Notes: generated by a model from the sequence alone, not told the origin. A DNA stretch of 64,000 bases from an uncultured Brachyspira sp. (GCF_944393015.1 NZ_CALXYQ010000007.1:1-64000); one strand, 5' to 3'; shown: positions 9,534 through 19,674, counted from the stretch's first letter. Numbers and translations: made by a program.

Positions 9534-11798
9534 TTAACTTTTATACCAAGAAGGAGGATTACTTTCTATAGGAGAATTTGAAAAAGCATATTTCATATTA
9601 ACATTTTCTCCTAATTTCCAAGATTCTAAATCCTGATTGAAATTAATACAGTTATCAAATAAAAATGATATATATTTAATATTAGACATATTCCATTTAT
9701 CTAAAGGCTGATTGAAATTTGAAGCCCATTGAAACATTGAGGTTATAGATTCAGCATTACTCATATTCCAATCATTTAAAGGCTGATTAAAACTTTTTGC
9801 ATACCTAAACATAGCATCTGCATATTTTAATTTGCTTATATTCCATTTAGAAATATCCTGATTAAAAGAATATGCACTTTCAAACATAAAGCTCATAATT
9901 TCTACATTACTAACATTCCAATTACTTAAATCATTATTAAAAATAATACAATGTGAAAACATAAAATTCATATATTTCACATTAGAAACATTCCAATTAT
10001 TAAGAGGCTGATTAAATCTAGTACAGCCTTCAAACATATAAGCCATATCTTCTACTTTAGATACATTCCAATTTTCTATATTATGATTAAAATATACAGC
10101 TCCTTTAAACATATTATGCATATCTTCTACATTTGAAGTATCCCAAGTTTCAATACCGTCAAATTTTTTAACTTTTGAATTTTGAAATAATCCTGACATA
10201 TCAGTTATTAAGCTAGTATCTATTTTATCATATTTTACTTTTTCTTTTATTAGTTTTAATAATTCTATTTTGTTTTTAGGTTTATATTTTTCATTATCTT
10301 TTAATTCTATTTTTTTAGCTTTTTTATATTCTAATATAATACTCTCTTTATTTTCAATTAGTTCCTTTAATTCATCATAATAAGTATTTTCAAGTTTCTT
10401 TATAAAATCTTTAAGTTTATTATATTTCAAAACTTCTTTATAAACTTCTTTTATATTGCAGTTTTCAAGCATAGCTAAAAGTTTTTTTCTATTATTTCCT
10501 TTAGATAAAAAATAAATATTTAATATAGACTTAACATTCTTAAAAGAAGAAGCACCAGAAAAAATATCATCAATAAAGCAAGCCTCATTAATAATCCAAT
10601 TTTCTATAGATTTATTAAAACTTTCAGCACCGCTAAACATATATGACATATAAATTGCACTAAAAACATTCCAGCTTCCAATATCCTGATTAAAACTTTT
10701 TGCATTAAAAAACATATAGTTCATATATAAAACATTAGAAGTATCCCAATTATTTAAAGGCTGATTAAAATTATAAGCATTCTCAAACATACCAAGCATA
10801 TTTTCTGTTTTACTTACATTCCAATTATTAATATCTTGATTAAAATTTTTTGCCTCAAAAAACATACATTTCATATTTACTACGTTTGAAGTATCCCATT
10901 TATCTAATGGCTGATTAAAACTTTTACATTTACAAAACATATTGCTCATATCTTTTACATTGCTTGTATTCCAATTATTTATATCAGAATTAAATCTCTC
11001 TGCCTCTTCAAACATAGAACGCATATTTTCAACTTTAGAAGTGTCCCAATTATTTAAAGGCTGATTAAAATTTTCAGCACATTTAAACATGCTGTTCATA
11101 TCCGTAACATTAGAAACATTCCAATCATTCAAACTCTGATTAAAATTCTTACATCTCTCAAACATGCTATACATTTTAGTAACATTAACTACATTCCAAT
11201 TACTAATAGATTGATCAAAATTTTCTGCCTCAAAAAACATGCAGCTCATATTCTCAGCATTAGATACATTCCAACTATTTAAATCCTGATTAAATTTTTT
11301 ACATCCGCTAAACATTCCATACATATTTTTAACATTACTTACATTCCAATTATTCAAAGGCTGATTAAAAGATGATGCCCCATAAAACATAAAGCTCATA
11401 TTTTCAACATTGGATACATTCCAGCTATTTAAATTTTTATTAAACTTCTTGCAATCAAAAAATATACTATTCATATCTTTAACTTTATAAACATTCCAAT
11501 CACCTATATATTGATTAAATTCTTCAGCACCGAAAAACATACAAGCCATATTCTCAACATTAGATACATTCCATTTTGATATATCAATATTAAATGTTCT
11601 GCAATTAAAAAACATATCATGCATATCTATAACATTAGAAGTCTCCCAATTTTCAATACCGTCAAATTTTTTTCTTGTTGATTCTTTGAATAATATACTC
11701 ATATCAATAATTAAACTTGTATCTATATCACCCAAGTAAACATTATTATTTTCTACTAACTTTTGTAACTCTTCTTTTGTTTGAGGCTTGTATTTCAT
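9534..11798 (-). CDS. BspA-like DUF285 tandem-repeat protein
   Basis: 754-aa protein built almost wholly of about 24-residue DUF285 units of the type FNQPLNNWNVSNVKNMxxMF (Pfam 'Mycoplasma protein of unknown function', related to BspA-like repeats). I count about 23 Trp-containing units: 15 in the N-terminal part and 8 after residue about 504, separated by a Lys/Glu-rich helical linker (about 410-500). The second block repeats the N-terminal cap (KYKPQTKEEL... and KYKPKNKIEL..., each followed by IDTSLI-DMS), so the protein arose by internal duplication. No signal peptide or anchor is visible, unlike many surface BspA proteins. AAGGA lies 9-10 nt before the ATG. A binding or adhesion role is possible from family knowledge but unproven. 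Confidence 0.88.
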   Translation of the reverse strand: MKYKPQTKEELQKLVENNNVYLGDIDTSLIIDMSILFKESTRKKFDGIENWETSNVIDMHDMFFNCRTFNIDISKWNVSNVENMACMFFGAEEFNQYIGDWNVYKVKDMNSIFFDCKKFNKNLNSWNVSNVENMSFMFYGASSFNQPLNNWNVSNVKNMYGMFSGCKKFNQDLNSWNVSNAENMSCMFFEAENFDQSISNWNVVNVTKMYSMFERCKNFNQSLNDWNVSNVTDMNSMFKCAENFNQPLNNWDTSKVENMRSMFEEAERFNSDINNWNTSNVKDMSNMFCKCKSFNQPLDKWDTSNVVNMKCMFFEAKNFNQDINNWNVSKTENMLGMFENAYNFNQPLNNWDTSNVLYMNYMFFNAKSFNQDIGSWNVFSAIYMSYMFSGAESFNKSIENWIINEACFIDDIFSGASSFKNVKSILNIYFLSKGNNRKKLLAMLENCNIKEVYKEVLKYNKLKDFIKKLENTYYDELKELIENKESIILEYKKAKKIELKDNEKYKPKNKIELLKLIKEKVKYDKIDTSLITDMSGLFQNSKVKKFDGIETWDTSNVEDMHNMFKGAVYFNHNIENWNVSKVEDMAYMFEGCTRFNQPLNNWNVSNVKYMNFMFSHCIIFNNDLSNWNVSNVEIMSFMFESAYSFNQDISKWNISKLKYADAMFRYAKSFNQPLNDWNMSNAESITSMFQWASNFNQPLDKWNMSNIKYISFLFDNCINFNQDLESWKLGENVNMKYAFSNSPIESNPPSWYKS

Positions 11799-12039
11799 TA
11801 TTATGTTTCCTTGTTGTTTTTTATGATTCTATATTATTTTATATATTTTTCAATTTTAATACTAAATATAACAAATAGATTTTATATCAATTTGTTAATA
11901 TAATACTAAAGATTAATTATCGTATAACATTTCAATATAACATTTGTCTTTTTGCAACTTTGGCGAAGCCAAAAAGTTGATATAATTTTTTAATTTATCT
12001 AATAATATAATAATTTTACTTTTTTGATTTATTTTGAAG
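11799..12039. other. Intergenic DNA with a family A fragment
   Basis: AT-rich DNA upstream of the DUF285 gene. At 11945-11980 a TTTTGCAACTTT...AAAGTTG hairpin resembles the internal hairpin of family A elements, without recognisable A ends, so it is probably a decayed fragment. Otherwise I see nothing. Confidence 0.4.
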
Positions 12040-12240
12040 CCCCGCCCTTTCAATTTTATAGTATTAATTTCAATTAAAAATTTTATTTATATTAAAAGCC
12101 AAATTAGAAAAAGCACACCCGCCCAAGTGTTATTTAAATTTATAATGCTCACTCCGCACGCTGAATTGATTTTGATATATGATGTAAATTGAATTGATAA
12201 TTAAACTTATATTTTTAGATTTGCTCACCGTGCGTTAAAA
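12040..12240 (+). repeat. Family B nested-hairpin repeat, copy B1 (right end missing)
   Basis: Left outer block CCCCGCCCTTT (12040-12050), left middle block ACCCGCCCAAGTGT (12117-12130), left inner block CCGCACGCTGA (from 12154) and right inner block CACCGTGCGTTAA (12226-12238). The matching right middle and outer blocks are absent: the sequence runs straight into the argH terminator. It is thus a truncated copy lying between the argH terminator and the DUF285 gene. Confidence 0.7.
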
Positions 12241-12261
12241 ATCATGTAATAAAAAATGCAA

Positions 12262-12303
12262 TAAAAAAACAAGAGCACCATTTTTTTATAGTACCCTTGT
12301 TCT
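12262..12303 (-). terminator. Rho-independent terminator after argH
   Basis: On the minus strand an ACAAGGGTAC arm pairs, with a few G-U pairs, to a GTGCTCTTGT arm across a short A/T loop, followed by a run of Ts. It lies about 30 nt past the argH stop. Confidence 0.8.
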
Positions 12304-12330
12304 ATATTTTTTATTTACTTAATAATAAAT

Positions 12331-13719
12331 TTATCTTCCGTTTGATTTGAGCCACTCTTCGTTTATTTTTATTACTTCTAAAACAGCATTCTCACTAGGG
12401 CTTCCAATCATTGTCTTGTTAGAAACCTGAGCTTCTGGTGTTATACAAGCATAAATATCATCTTCAAAAAGATCAGACTCTTTTTTATATTCTTCTATTG
12501 AAAGAGTAGAAAGATTTTTATTGTTGTTTATTGAGTATACTACAAGACGTCCAGAAACAGCATGTGCATCTCTGAAAGGCATACCCTTTCTTACAAGATA
12601 ATCGGCAACCTCAGTAGCATTCAAAAATCCTTCATTAACAGAATTAAGCATATTATCTTTATTAACTTTCATTGTTTTTAATACATTAGGAAGTATTGAT
12701 AAACAATTCTTAACATTCTCTAAAGAATCAAATATACCCTCTTTGTCTTCCTGCATATCTTTATTGTATGCTAAAGGCAAAGACTTCATCACTGTCAATA
12801 TAGAAAATAAATTTCCGTAAACCCTTCCAGTCTTTCCGCGAATAAGTTCAAGTATATCCGGATTCTTCTTTTGAGGCATTAAACTTGAACCTGTTGTAAA
12901 CTCATCATCAAATTCTACGAATTTAAATTCAGAAGTAGAATATAATATCAGCTCTTCAGAAAAACGGCTTAAATGCATCATTATTATTGATAAAGCAGAT
13001 TCCACCTCAATAACAAAATCCCTGTCAGATACAGCATCCAATGAGTTAAGCATAACATTCTTGAAATTGAGTGTTTCAGCAGTTTTTTTGTTGTCTATCT
13101 TGTAAGTGGAACAAGCCAAAGCACCAGCACCTAAAGGCATAACATCTATTCTTTTATAGGCATCAGTCAATCTGTCAAAATCTCTTTTAAACATCTCAAC
13201 ATAAGCACCTAAATAATGTGCAAATGTTATAACCTGTGCCCTTTGAAGATGTGTATATCCGCTCATATAGGTTTTTGTATGATCTTTTTGAATGCTTACC
13301 AATGTAGAAATTAAATCTAATATTAAAGATTTCATATTCTCTACTTTGTTTTTTAAATGCATTCTCAAATCAAGTGCCACCTGATCATTTCTGCTTCTTC
13401 CAGTATGAACTTTTTTTCCTACTTCACCTACTCTATCGATAAGCCATCTTTCAACTTGAGTATGTATATCTTCTAATTCAAAATCAAATTGAAGTTTATT
13501 ATTTTCAATATCATCTAAAATCTGTTTTAGACCATTTATTATAGTTACGCTTTCTTCAAGAGGAATTATTGAGCATTCTCCAAGCATTTTTGCATGTGCT
13601 ATGCTTCCTAATATATCCTCTTTGTACATCTTACAATCGAAAGATAATGAGGAATTAAAATCATTAGCTTCCTTGTTAAGCTCTTTAGAAAAGCGTCCCC
13701 CCCATAATTTTTCTTTCAT
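12331..13719 (-). CDS. argH: Argininosuccinate lyase
   Basis: 462-aa enzyme cleaving argininosuccinate to arginine and fumarate, the last step of arginine synthesis. Superfamily motifs are intact: HTGRSRNDQ (about 105-113), GYTHLQRAQ with the catalytic-region His (about 154-162) and the mobile-loop signature GSSLMPQKKNPD (about 277-288). The length is normal. It starts 6 nt after argG on the same strand, so they form an argG-argH unit ended by a hairpin terminator. The Shine-Dalgarno-like GGGG lies inside the end of argG, suggesting translational coupling. Confidence 0.96.
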   Translation of the reverse strand: MKEKLWGGRFSKELNKEANDFNSSLSFDCKMYKEDILGSIAHAKMLGECSIIPLEESVTIINGLKQILDDIENNKLQFDFELEDIHTQVERWLIDRVGEVGKKVHTGRSRNDQVALDLRMHLKNKVENMKSLILDLISTLVSIQKDHTKTYMSGYTHLQRAQVITFAHYLGAYVEMFKRDFDRLTDAYKRIDVMPLGAGALACSTYKIDNKKTAETLNFKNVMLNSLDAVSDRDFVIEVESALSIIMMHLSRFSEELILYSTSEFKFVEFDDEFTTGSSLMPQKKNPDILELIRGKTGRVYGNLFSILTVMKSLPLAYNKDMQEDKEGIFDSLENVKNCLSILPNVLKTMKVNKDNMLNSVNEGFLNATEVADYLVRKGMPFRDAHAVSGRLVVYSINNNKNLSTLSIEEYKKESDLFEDDIYACITPEAQVSNKTMIGSPSENAVLEVIKINEEWLKSNGR

Positions 13720-13725
13720 AATTAA

Positions 13726-14946
13726 TTATTTTAACCCCATTTTTTTAGCTTGCTCTTTCATTAAAGCATTAACTTTCAAAGGCAATCCGAATAATGTTAT
13801 GAAGCCTTGAGCATCATGGTGATCATATAATTCGCCTGTAGTAAAGCTAGCTAAGCTCTGATTATAAAGTGAATAAGGAGAAGTAACACCAGCAGGTATA
13901 ATATTACCTTTGTATAATTTTAATTTTACTTTTCCTGTTACAGTTTGCTGAGTGCTATCAATGAATGCACATAAAGCCTCTCTTAAAGTAGTAAACCATC
14001 TTCCGCTATATACTAAATCAGTTAATTTATGAGAAACTACATGTTTGAAATATAATGTTTCTCTGTCTAAGCATAAATGTTCTATTTCTCTATGAGCAGC
14101 ATAAAGAATAGTGCCTCCTGGAGTTTCATATACGCCTCTGCATTTGATTCCTACTACTCTGTTTTCTAATAAATCAACTATACCAACTGCATGCTTTCCG
14201 CCTATCTCATTTAAGTATTTAACTAAATCAGAAGGAGAGAAAGTTTTTCCGTCTACTTTAGTTGGTATACCTTTTTCAAATTCTAATTCTACAAACTGAC
14301 CTTCATTAGGAGCATTCTCTATAGTGTTTGATAATTTAAGAAGTCTTTCATAATTAGGCATATTAGCAGGATCTTCAAGCTCTAATCCCTCATGTGATAA
14401 ATGCCAAAGGTTCTTATCTCTTGAATAAGAATCATCTTTCTTCATAGGAACTTCTATATTTCTGTCTTCCAAATATTTGATTTCTTCTTCTCTTGAAGAT
14501 ATATTCCATTCTCTCCAAGGAGCAATGATTTCAAAGTTAGGAGCTAATGCTTTAACAGTTAATTCAAATCTTACTTGGTCATTACCTTTTCCTGTAGCAC
14601 CATGAGCTATAGCAGTAGCACCTTCCTCCAAAGCAACCTCAACAAGTTTTTTTGCTATTAAAGGTCTTGCTGCAGAAGTACCAAGTAAATATTTATCTTC
14701 ATAAGTAGCTTCAGCTTTAACTATAGGATAAATATAATCTGTAACAAACTCATCTTCGCATTTAACTAATCTGTATTTTACAGCACCAGTTTTTAAAGCT
14801 CTTTCCTCTAAACCGTCAGTTTCTGTACCTTGACCAACATCTACACATACAGCGATTACATCATAATCATAATTCTCTTTAAGCCATGGTATAATAACTG
14901 TAGTGTCCAAACCGCCTGAATAGGCTAATACTAATTTTTTTTTCAT
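13726..14946 (-). CDS. argG: Argininosuccinate synthase
   Basis: 406-aa ATP-dependent enzyme joining citrulline and aspartate. The N-type ATP pyrophosphatase loop AYSGGLDTT is at about residues 8-16; [15 protein letters not shown]-like (here [15 protein letters not shown]) and [10 protein letters not shown] are further family blocks. Full length. AAGGGATTTATC precedes the ATG. It is first in the argG-argH operon; argF lies upstream on the same strand but is separated by about 600 bp that include a family A element, so it is probably transcribed separately. Confidence 0.96.
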   Translation of the reverse strand: MKKKLVLAYSGGLDTTVIIPWLKENYDYDVIAVCVDVGQGTETDGLEERALKTGAVKYRLVKCEDEFVTDYIYPIVKAEATYEDKYLLGTSAARPLIAKKLVEVALEEGATAIAHGATGKGNDQVRFELTVKALAPNFEIIAPWREWNISSREEEIKYLEDRNIEVPMKKDDSYSRDKNLWHLSHEGLELEDPANMPNYERLLKLSNTIENAPNEGQFVELEFEKGIPTKVDGKTFSPSDLVKYLNEIGGKHAVGIVDLLENRVVGIKCRGVYETPGGTILYAAHREIEHLCLDRETLYFKHVVSHKLTDLVYSGRWFTTLREALCAFIDSTQQTVTGKVKLKLYKGNIIPAGVTSPYSLYNQSLASFTTGELYDHHDAQGFITLFGLPLKVNALMKEQAKKMGLK

Positions 14947-15118
14947 GATAAATCCCTTATTATATAAGATATTTTTTTATTTATATTAAAAATCTTAAGT
15001 TTATTAATTTTTTATCGTTCTTTTTCCCGCCGCTTTATCAAATAAATACTTATCATTATTCCAACATCGCAAATGTACTTTGTAATGATAATATAATTTT
15101 ATAAATTAAAAAGTTTTG

Positions 15119-15506
15119 GTATATACTTAAAAAATATAGTTCGTCAATTTATATATTTTTATAGATATATTATCAACTTTTTTGCCGCACAAAAAAGTTG
15201 CAAAAAACGCAAGTGCTACAACCTTATATTATTACAATATATATTAAATGTGTGATAATACCTAAAATTTAGGTTACCCCTTGCCACAGGCACGCAGAGC
15301 GAAGGCGGACTTCGTCAAATGCAGTCTTTCGCGAAGCGTATCCGAGCCTGTCAAGGATATAGGTTCTTTGTGCCAATACCATACCTAAAGGTACTCCTTT
15401 AAGTCGCAGTACTTCCTTCAGTCACAAAAGAACTGGGGGTGTGGGGGCTAGTCCCCACAAATAAATCTAATTTTTTAACAAATTATAGTCATTTAGTTAT
15501 ATACTA
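15119..15506 (+). mobile_element. Family A MITE-like element, copy A2
   Basis: About 388 bp between argF and argG. Ends GTATATACTTAA and TTAGTTATATAC are diverged but still match family ends. Inside are the AACTTTTTTGCCGCAC...AAAAAAGTT hairpin (about 15173-15200), CGCGAAGCGTATCCGAGCCT (15331-15350) and a GTGGGGGCTAGTCCCCAC palindrome (about 15439-15460). The outward ends read TTAACA-N17-TATATA (right) and TTGACG-N16-TATATA (left). A further family A-like fragment (TTCTTTTTCCCGCCGC) lies just to the left at 15018-15033. No transposase. Confidence 0.7.
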
Positions 15507-15548
15507 CTTTCTAAATAGTAAAGTTGTATAATCAATTTAATATAAATA

Positions 15549-16490
15549 TTATTCTTTTACTATACTGCTCATTATAGCCATTTGAGCATGCATTCTGTTT
15601 TCTGCCTCTTCATAAATATATTGAGAATTCATATTGAATACTTCTTCGCTTATCTCCTCGCCTTTATGTGCAGGCAAACAGTGAAGTGCTATAGCTCCTT
15701 TATTAGCAAGATCAAATAACTCTTTAGTAAGAGTAAAGCCCTTAAATACATTAAGTCTTTCTTCTTTCTCTTTCTCCTGTCCCATAGAAGCCCATACATC
15801 TGTATAAACTACATCGGCTCCGCTTACTGCCTCTTTTACATCATTAACAATATCAACGCTGCAGCCTGTATTTTTTGCTATGTTCTTAGCTACTTCTATA
15901 GTTTTTGCATCCGGTTCATAACCTTTAGGAACTCCTACTTTAATATTAACTCCTAAAGATGTACAGCCTGTTAAAAGACTATTACATACATTATTACCAT
16001 CGCCTATATATGTTAATGTTAAGCCTTTCAATTTACCAAAATGCTCTTTCATAGTAAATAAATCTGCCATAATCTGACAAGGATGTGAAAGGTCTGTCAA
16101 AGCATTAATAACAGGCACTTTTGAATATTTAGCAAAATCTTCAACATCACTATGAGCAAAAGTTCTAATCATAATCAAATCGCAGTATCTTGAAATAACA
16201 TTAGAACTGTCTTCAATACTTTCTCTTTGTCCTAATATAATCTCATCTTGTTTTAATACAAAAGCATCTCCGCCTAATTTCTTCATTCCTATTTCAAAAC
16301 TTAAACGAGTCCTTAAACTAGGCTTTGAAAAATACATCACCATAGTTCTATTTTTCATTATATCAATTTCTTCTCTATTTCTTACCTTTGATTTTAACTC
16401 GAAGGTATAATCAATCAATGCTGATAACTCTTCGCTTGTAAAATCTTCCAAATTAATAAAATGTCTTCCTGATAAATTAACTTTTTTCAT
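15549..16490 (-). CDS. argF: Ornithine carbamoyltransferase
   Basis: 313-aa enzyme making citrulline from ornithine and carbamoyl phosphate. The carbamoyl-phosphate loop is S-L-R-T-R (58-62; the common form is STRTR), followed by HPCQ (136-139), the ornithine-binding DVWASMG (231-237) and HCLP with the active-site Cys (270-273). The SMG motif argues for ornithine rather than N-acetyl- or N-succinyl-ornithine as substrate. With argG and argH it gives ornithine to arginine; no early arginine genes are present here. It could be catabolic in principle, but no arginine deiminase or carbamate kinase is adjacent. Confidence 0.93.
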   Translation of the reverse strand: MKKVNLSGRHFINLEDFTSEELSALIDYTFELKSKVRNREEIDIMKNRTMVMYFSKPSLRTRLSFEIGMKKLGGDAFVLKQDEIILGQRESIEDSSNVISRYCDLIMIRTFAHSDVEDFAKYSKVPVINALTDLSHPCQIMADLFTMKEHFGKLKGLTLTYIGDGNNVCNSLLTGCTSLGVNIKVGVPKGYEPDAKTIEVAKNIAKNTGCSVDIVNDVKEAVSGADVVYTDVWASMGQEKEKEERLNVFKGFTLTKELFDLANKGAIALHCLPAHKGEEISEEVFNMNSQYIYEEAENRMHAQMAIMSSIVKE

Positions 16491-16698
16491 AATTTTTTCC
16501 CGTTTAAATTTTTATATTATTTTTTTGAGTAATACTATATATCGTTTTTATAATTTTGCAATATTTTTATTTTGATATTTTTTAAAAAATAAAATATATG
16601 AAAATACTTAATAGATATATTCAAAACTACAGATAAGCGTTTTAGAAGTTTAGTTATTATTTCAAAAATATATAAAAACTACAATCAAAACAAATTAA

Positions 16699-17646
16699 TT
16701 ATAATTTTTCTATTATATCAATACTTAAACCTGTTAATTCACTAATAAGTTTTACATCCATATTTTTATTTTTCATTCCTTTAGCTATTTCTATAGATTT
16801 GTTTATTTCACCTTCCTCTCTACCTTTTTCTATACCTATTTCAATTCCTTCTGACCTACCTTCTGCAAGACCTTGTTCCTTTGCTTTTTTCAAATCTAAC
16901 TCTAAACTTTTATCAAAAAAATATGAATCTATTTCTCTTTTTTTATATTTATCTATTACAGGACTATCATTAACAAAAGTATTACATTTCTTTTCTACTT
17001 CTTCAAAAATGGTATTTTCTTTTATAAGTATTGACATATCTTCCCCCTTAAAAAATTTTACCCAAGAAATAAATTCTTTATTAAGTTTTTCAAAATCTTT
17101 TATTTTAGTTATATCTGTTAAATTAAATTTAGGCAATTCAATGAAATGTAATTGACAATGATCTGTCAATATTTTATTGTTATTTAATTCTTTTAAAACA
17201 TAGCAACTATGAACCTCATCTGTTAATATAAAATTTGTAATATTTATACTAATAACTGCTTTTAATTCATCATAAATTCCGCCTCTGTTCAAACTGCTTG
17301 TGTAATTATAAGCCCAATAAAATAAAGCTCTTTTTACAAAATCTTCGTTTCCTCTAGCTTGAATCTCTATCAACACGGTTATTCCATTTTCGGTTGTAGC
17401 CTTTATATCAACTATAGATTCTTTTTCATCATAATTTTCTGCTATATTAAAAGGATTAAGTATTTCAATTTTTGAAAAAGTTTCAAAATCCAAATCTTTA
17501 AATACAGAATTAATAAAATGTAAAGCTATATATTCATTTCCAGTATGTGAAAATAGATAACGCACAAAATAATCATTAATCCTATTTAAATTATTTATTG
17601 TAATAGGTTCATTTAATATTTTTTTAAGCTTTTCTAAATCTTCCAT
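16699..17646 (-). CDS. Rpn-family PD-(D/E)XK nuclease (recombination-promoting nuclease/putative transposase)
   Basis: 315-aa protein of the PDDEXK_2/Rpn group. The nuclease core is seen in KESIVDIKATTENGITVLIEIQ (about 70-91: Asp, then E-x-Q), preceded by the typical NDYFVRYLF start and followed by RALFYWAYNY. The C-terminus carries a Glu/Gly-rich helix (GRSEGIEIGIEKG...) and a short LISELTGLSIDIIEKL tail typical of these proteins. Rpn proteins nick DNA and promote recA-independent recombination in E. coli. A paralogue is at 55195. A consensus sigma-70 promoter ends 7 nt before the ATG with no Shine-Dalgarno, so translation may be leaderless. Confidence 0.88.
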   Translation of the reverse strand: MEDLEKLKKILNEPITINNLNRINDYFVRYLFSHTGNEYIALHFINSVFKDLDFETFSKIEILNPFNIAENYDEKESIVDIKATTENGITVLIEIQARGNEDFVKRALFYWAYNYTSSLNRGGIYDELKAVISINITNFILTDEVHSCYVLKELNNNKILTDHCQLHFIELPKFNLTDITKIKDFEKLNKEFISWVKFFKGEDMSILIKENTIFEEVEKKCNTFVNDSPVIDKYKKREIDSYFFDKSLELDLKKAKEQGLAEGRSEGIEIGIEKGREEGEINKSIEIAKGMKNKNMDVKLISELTGLSIDIIEKL

Positions 17647-17653
17647 ATTTTTT

Positions 17654-17682
17654 ATTATAATAAAATGTTTTTAGTTTGTCAA
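17654..17682 (-). promoter_or_regulatory. Consensus sigma-70 promoter of the Rpn nuclease gene
   Basis: Minus strand: TTGACA (17677-17682), 17-nt spacer, TATAAT (17654-17659), both perfect. The ATG at 17646 comes 7 nt after the -10, so the predicted transcript would begin at or next to the start codon. The -35 lies in what looks like a collapsed family A end (TATATACTGAAAATTTT joined to GACAAACT at about 17673-17698). Confidence 0.75.
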
Positions 17683-17758
17683 AATTTTCAGTATATATAA
17701 AAAAAACGTATAACATAAAACTATGCCATACGTTTAATTAAGATATAAATATTCTATA

Positions 17759-18268
17759 TTAAACTTGCTTATTTACTAATACTGATAATTTCCTATTAAC
17801 AACATGTTCTTTGCCTTTGTTGTTATAGCCAACTTTTTTGCTTTCATTTAAAACTTCTTTCATATTTGCAAATAAATCTAAAGCTTCATCGAAAAGTTTA
17901 GGAGCTAATTTATTTAGATGTTTTAATCTAGCCATTAAAGTAACTAATTCAAGGCGTAAAGCTGATATTCTAGCTGTTTTATTCAATGGTATTCTTCTAA
18001 TAATATCAGATAATGTTGCTGTTTCTGATAAATGAGGGAATTTATTTAAAACTATCAAATCTATTACATTTTCTCTCATTTTTCTAAGCTCATTAGCTTC
18101 AGTCATTTTTTCATTTTGATGATCACAATATAAATGTATATCCTGTAATCTTGTATTGATTATAGAATTAACTTTTTTTTCTTCATCTTCTAATATTATT
18201 TTGTAAACTTCTATTTCTTTTGCTAAAAGAATCTCTATTTTTGTAAGTTCTTCGTATAAGTTAAACAT
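17759..18268 (-). CDS. FlgN-like flagellar chaperone
   Basis: 169-aa, largely alpha-helical protein. The heptad-rich N-terminal half (LYEELTKIEILLAKEIEVYKII...), the RENVIDLI segment and the flexible GYNNKGKE tail resemble FlgN, the export chaperone for the hook-filament junction proteins FlgK and FlgL. I start at ATG 18268, five nt after AGGTGG; a GTG three codons upstream overlaps that site. It is transcribed away from nearby genes and no other flagellar gene adjoins, although flaB is 8 kb away. Assignment rests on pattern, not on a catalytic motif. Confidence 0.55.
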   Translation of the reverse strand: MFNLYEELTKIEILLAKEIEVYKIILEDEEKKVNSIINTRLQDIHLYCDHQNEKMTEANELRKMRENVIDLIVLNKFPHLSETATLSDIIRRIPLNKTARISALRLELVTLMARLKHLNKLAPKLFDEALDLFANMKEVLNESKKVGYNNKGKEHVVNRKLSVLVNKQV

Positions 18269-18375
18269 AAATACCACCTTTAAGTTAAAGCAGATTAAAA
18301 TTATTAATCAGCTATGTGATAAATTATCGGCAGTTATTATGATTACTTAACATATTTTTTTTAAAAAATATTATG

Positions 18376-19674
18376 TTAATTTTCTACATCTATGGATTTT
18401 ATGGCTTCTATGCACATATCTCTATATTCAGGCTCAGAATAAGTGAACCAAGCAAGTAATGCGAGCTTTTTAGCTGCACAAGCTACTGTAATAATATGAT
18501 CATTATCTTCTAATTCTTTTTCATATACTATACTTTCTATTTTACCGCTTTGAGATTTGATATCAAGTTTTTCACCTTTATCTTCTCCGGCAATATCTAT
18601 TTGCTTTAGTACATATTCCATTATTACATCGATCTCTTCATTGGCAAAAGAGTAAACCTGCATAGCTATATATACATTAATATCTTTGAATTCTATTAAA
18701 GATTTATCATTTCTAAATACATTCATACGCATAGGCAGAATAATAGTAAATCCTGCTGCTATAGGGAAACGTGCCTTTTCAAGTCTGAAGCCTATTTGAA
18801 GAGTATCCTGCTGATGATGAGCAGTTTTTTTGCTTTCTATAAATTTAGCCAAATTTTCATCATCTAAATAATGAGCAATATCAATAAGAATGTCCCAAGG
18901 ATATTTTAATGAAGCATCTTTTTTATATGATTCCTGAAAAGCATACATAATTTTTTTATACATAGTCTTTTCTTTGTTATCAATAGCCTCTCTGAATGGG
19001 AAATAAAGCCAAATCATACTAATAAAGCTTTTAAACCAAAATTTAGCATTCATCTCTTCAATATCCCATAGAAAGAAATCTGCTGCTAAAGTTAATCTAT
19101 CCTCTTCACTAGCATCTATGAAGTCAGTAAACCAATTTTTACCCCAATATCCCAAAGAAGATAAAGCAAAATACTCTTTTTCAATTACAGGATAATTATA
19201 AGGCATAGATATCATAAAATTACTGAATCCATTATCATGATGAGTTATAAGCATTTTAGCATAATCAGCCAAAGAATTTACAAAAAACTTCTTTAAAGCT
19301 TCAAAATCCCTATTTCTAAAATAACCGCTAGGATCTTTATGAACTAAATCCTCTTTAAACTCTATATCAAGCCTTCTAGCTATTCTATCCAAAACACCTA
19401 CTATAAATCTATGATATCCGGCTCCAAAAGAACCTGTAGTTATAGTTATATATAAAGTATCTGTTTTAAACTCAAAATATATAGGGTCAGCAGAAGGGTG
19501 AAAAGAATATATAAGTGTGCTTCCGTCTTCTATTATAGAAAACTCAGAAATCATTACAAGCGGATTAATATTAACTTCGTTTAAAGAAGAAACTATCGCT
19601 TTAAACAATCTATCTTGGTTAGGAATAACCCTTCTATTATCAAATGTTGCTGACAGCAAAAATTCTACATTCAT
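18376..19674 (-). CDS. Conserved hypothetical protein
   Basis: 432-aa soluble-looking protein with no signal peptide or membrane segment. I do not recognise it. It is rich in aromatic residues and contains runs such as TITTGSFGAGYHRF and GYWGKNWFTDF. It ends about 100 nt before the FlgN-like gene on the same strand and begins divergently from the tRNA-Val gene. No strong ribosome binding site is visible before ATG 19674 (TAGAATT only). Confidence 0.7.
   Translation of the reverse strand: MNVEFLLSATFDNRRVIPNQDRLFKAIVSSLNEVNINPLVMISEFSIIEDGSTLIYSFHPSADPIYFEFKTDTLYITITTGSFGAGYHRFIVGVLDRIARRLDIEFKEDLVHKDPSGYFRNRDFEALKKFFVNSLADYAKMLITHHDNGFSNFMISMPYNYPVIEKEYFALSSLGYWGKNWFTDFIDASEEDRLTLAADFFLWDIEEMNAKFWFKSFISMIWLYFPFREAIDNKEKTMYKKIMYAFQESYKKDASLKYPWDILIDIAHYLDDENLAKFIESKKTAHHQQDTLQIGFRLEKARFPIAAGFTIILPMRMNVFRNDKSLIEFKDINVYIAMQVYSFANEEIDVIMEYVLKQIDIAGEDKGEKLDIKSQSGKIESIVYEKELEDNDHIITVACAAKKLALLAWFTYSEPEYRDMCIEAIKSIDVEN

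Noticed and set aside
9306-9581. Arg/Ser-rich 91-codon open frame inside family A copy A1
   Set aside because: It spans the G+C block of the element and runs out through its end; other copies do not keep the frame, and there is no ribosome binding site. Composition by-product.
12040-12240. Integron attC-like interpretation of family B
   Set aside because: Paired G+C blocks in palindromic DNA resemble attC, but the blocks do not match the attC core (GTT/AAC) and no integrase or cassette array is present.
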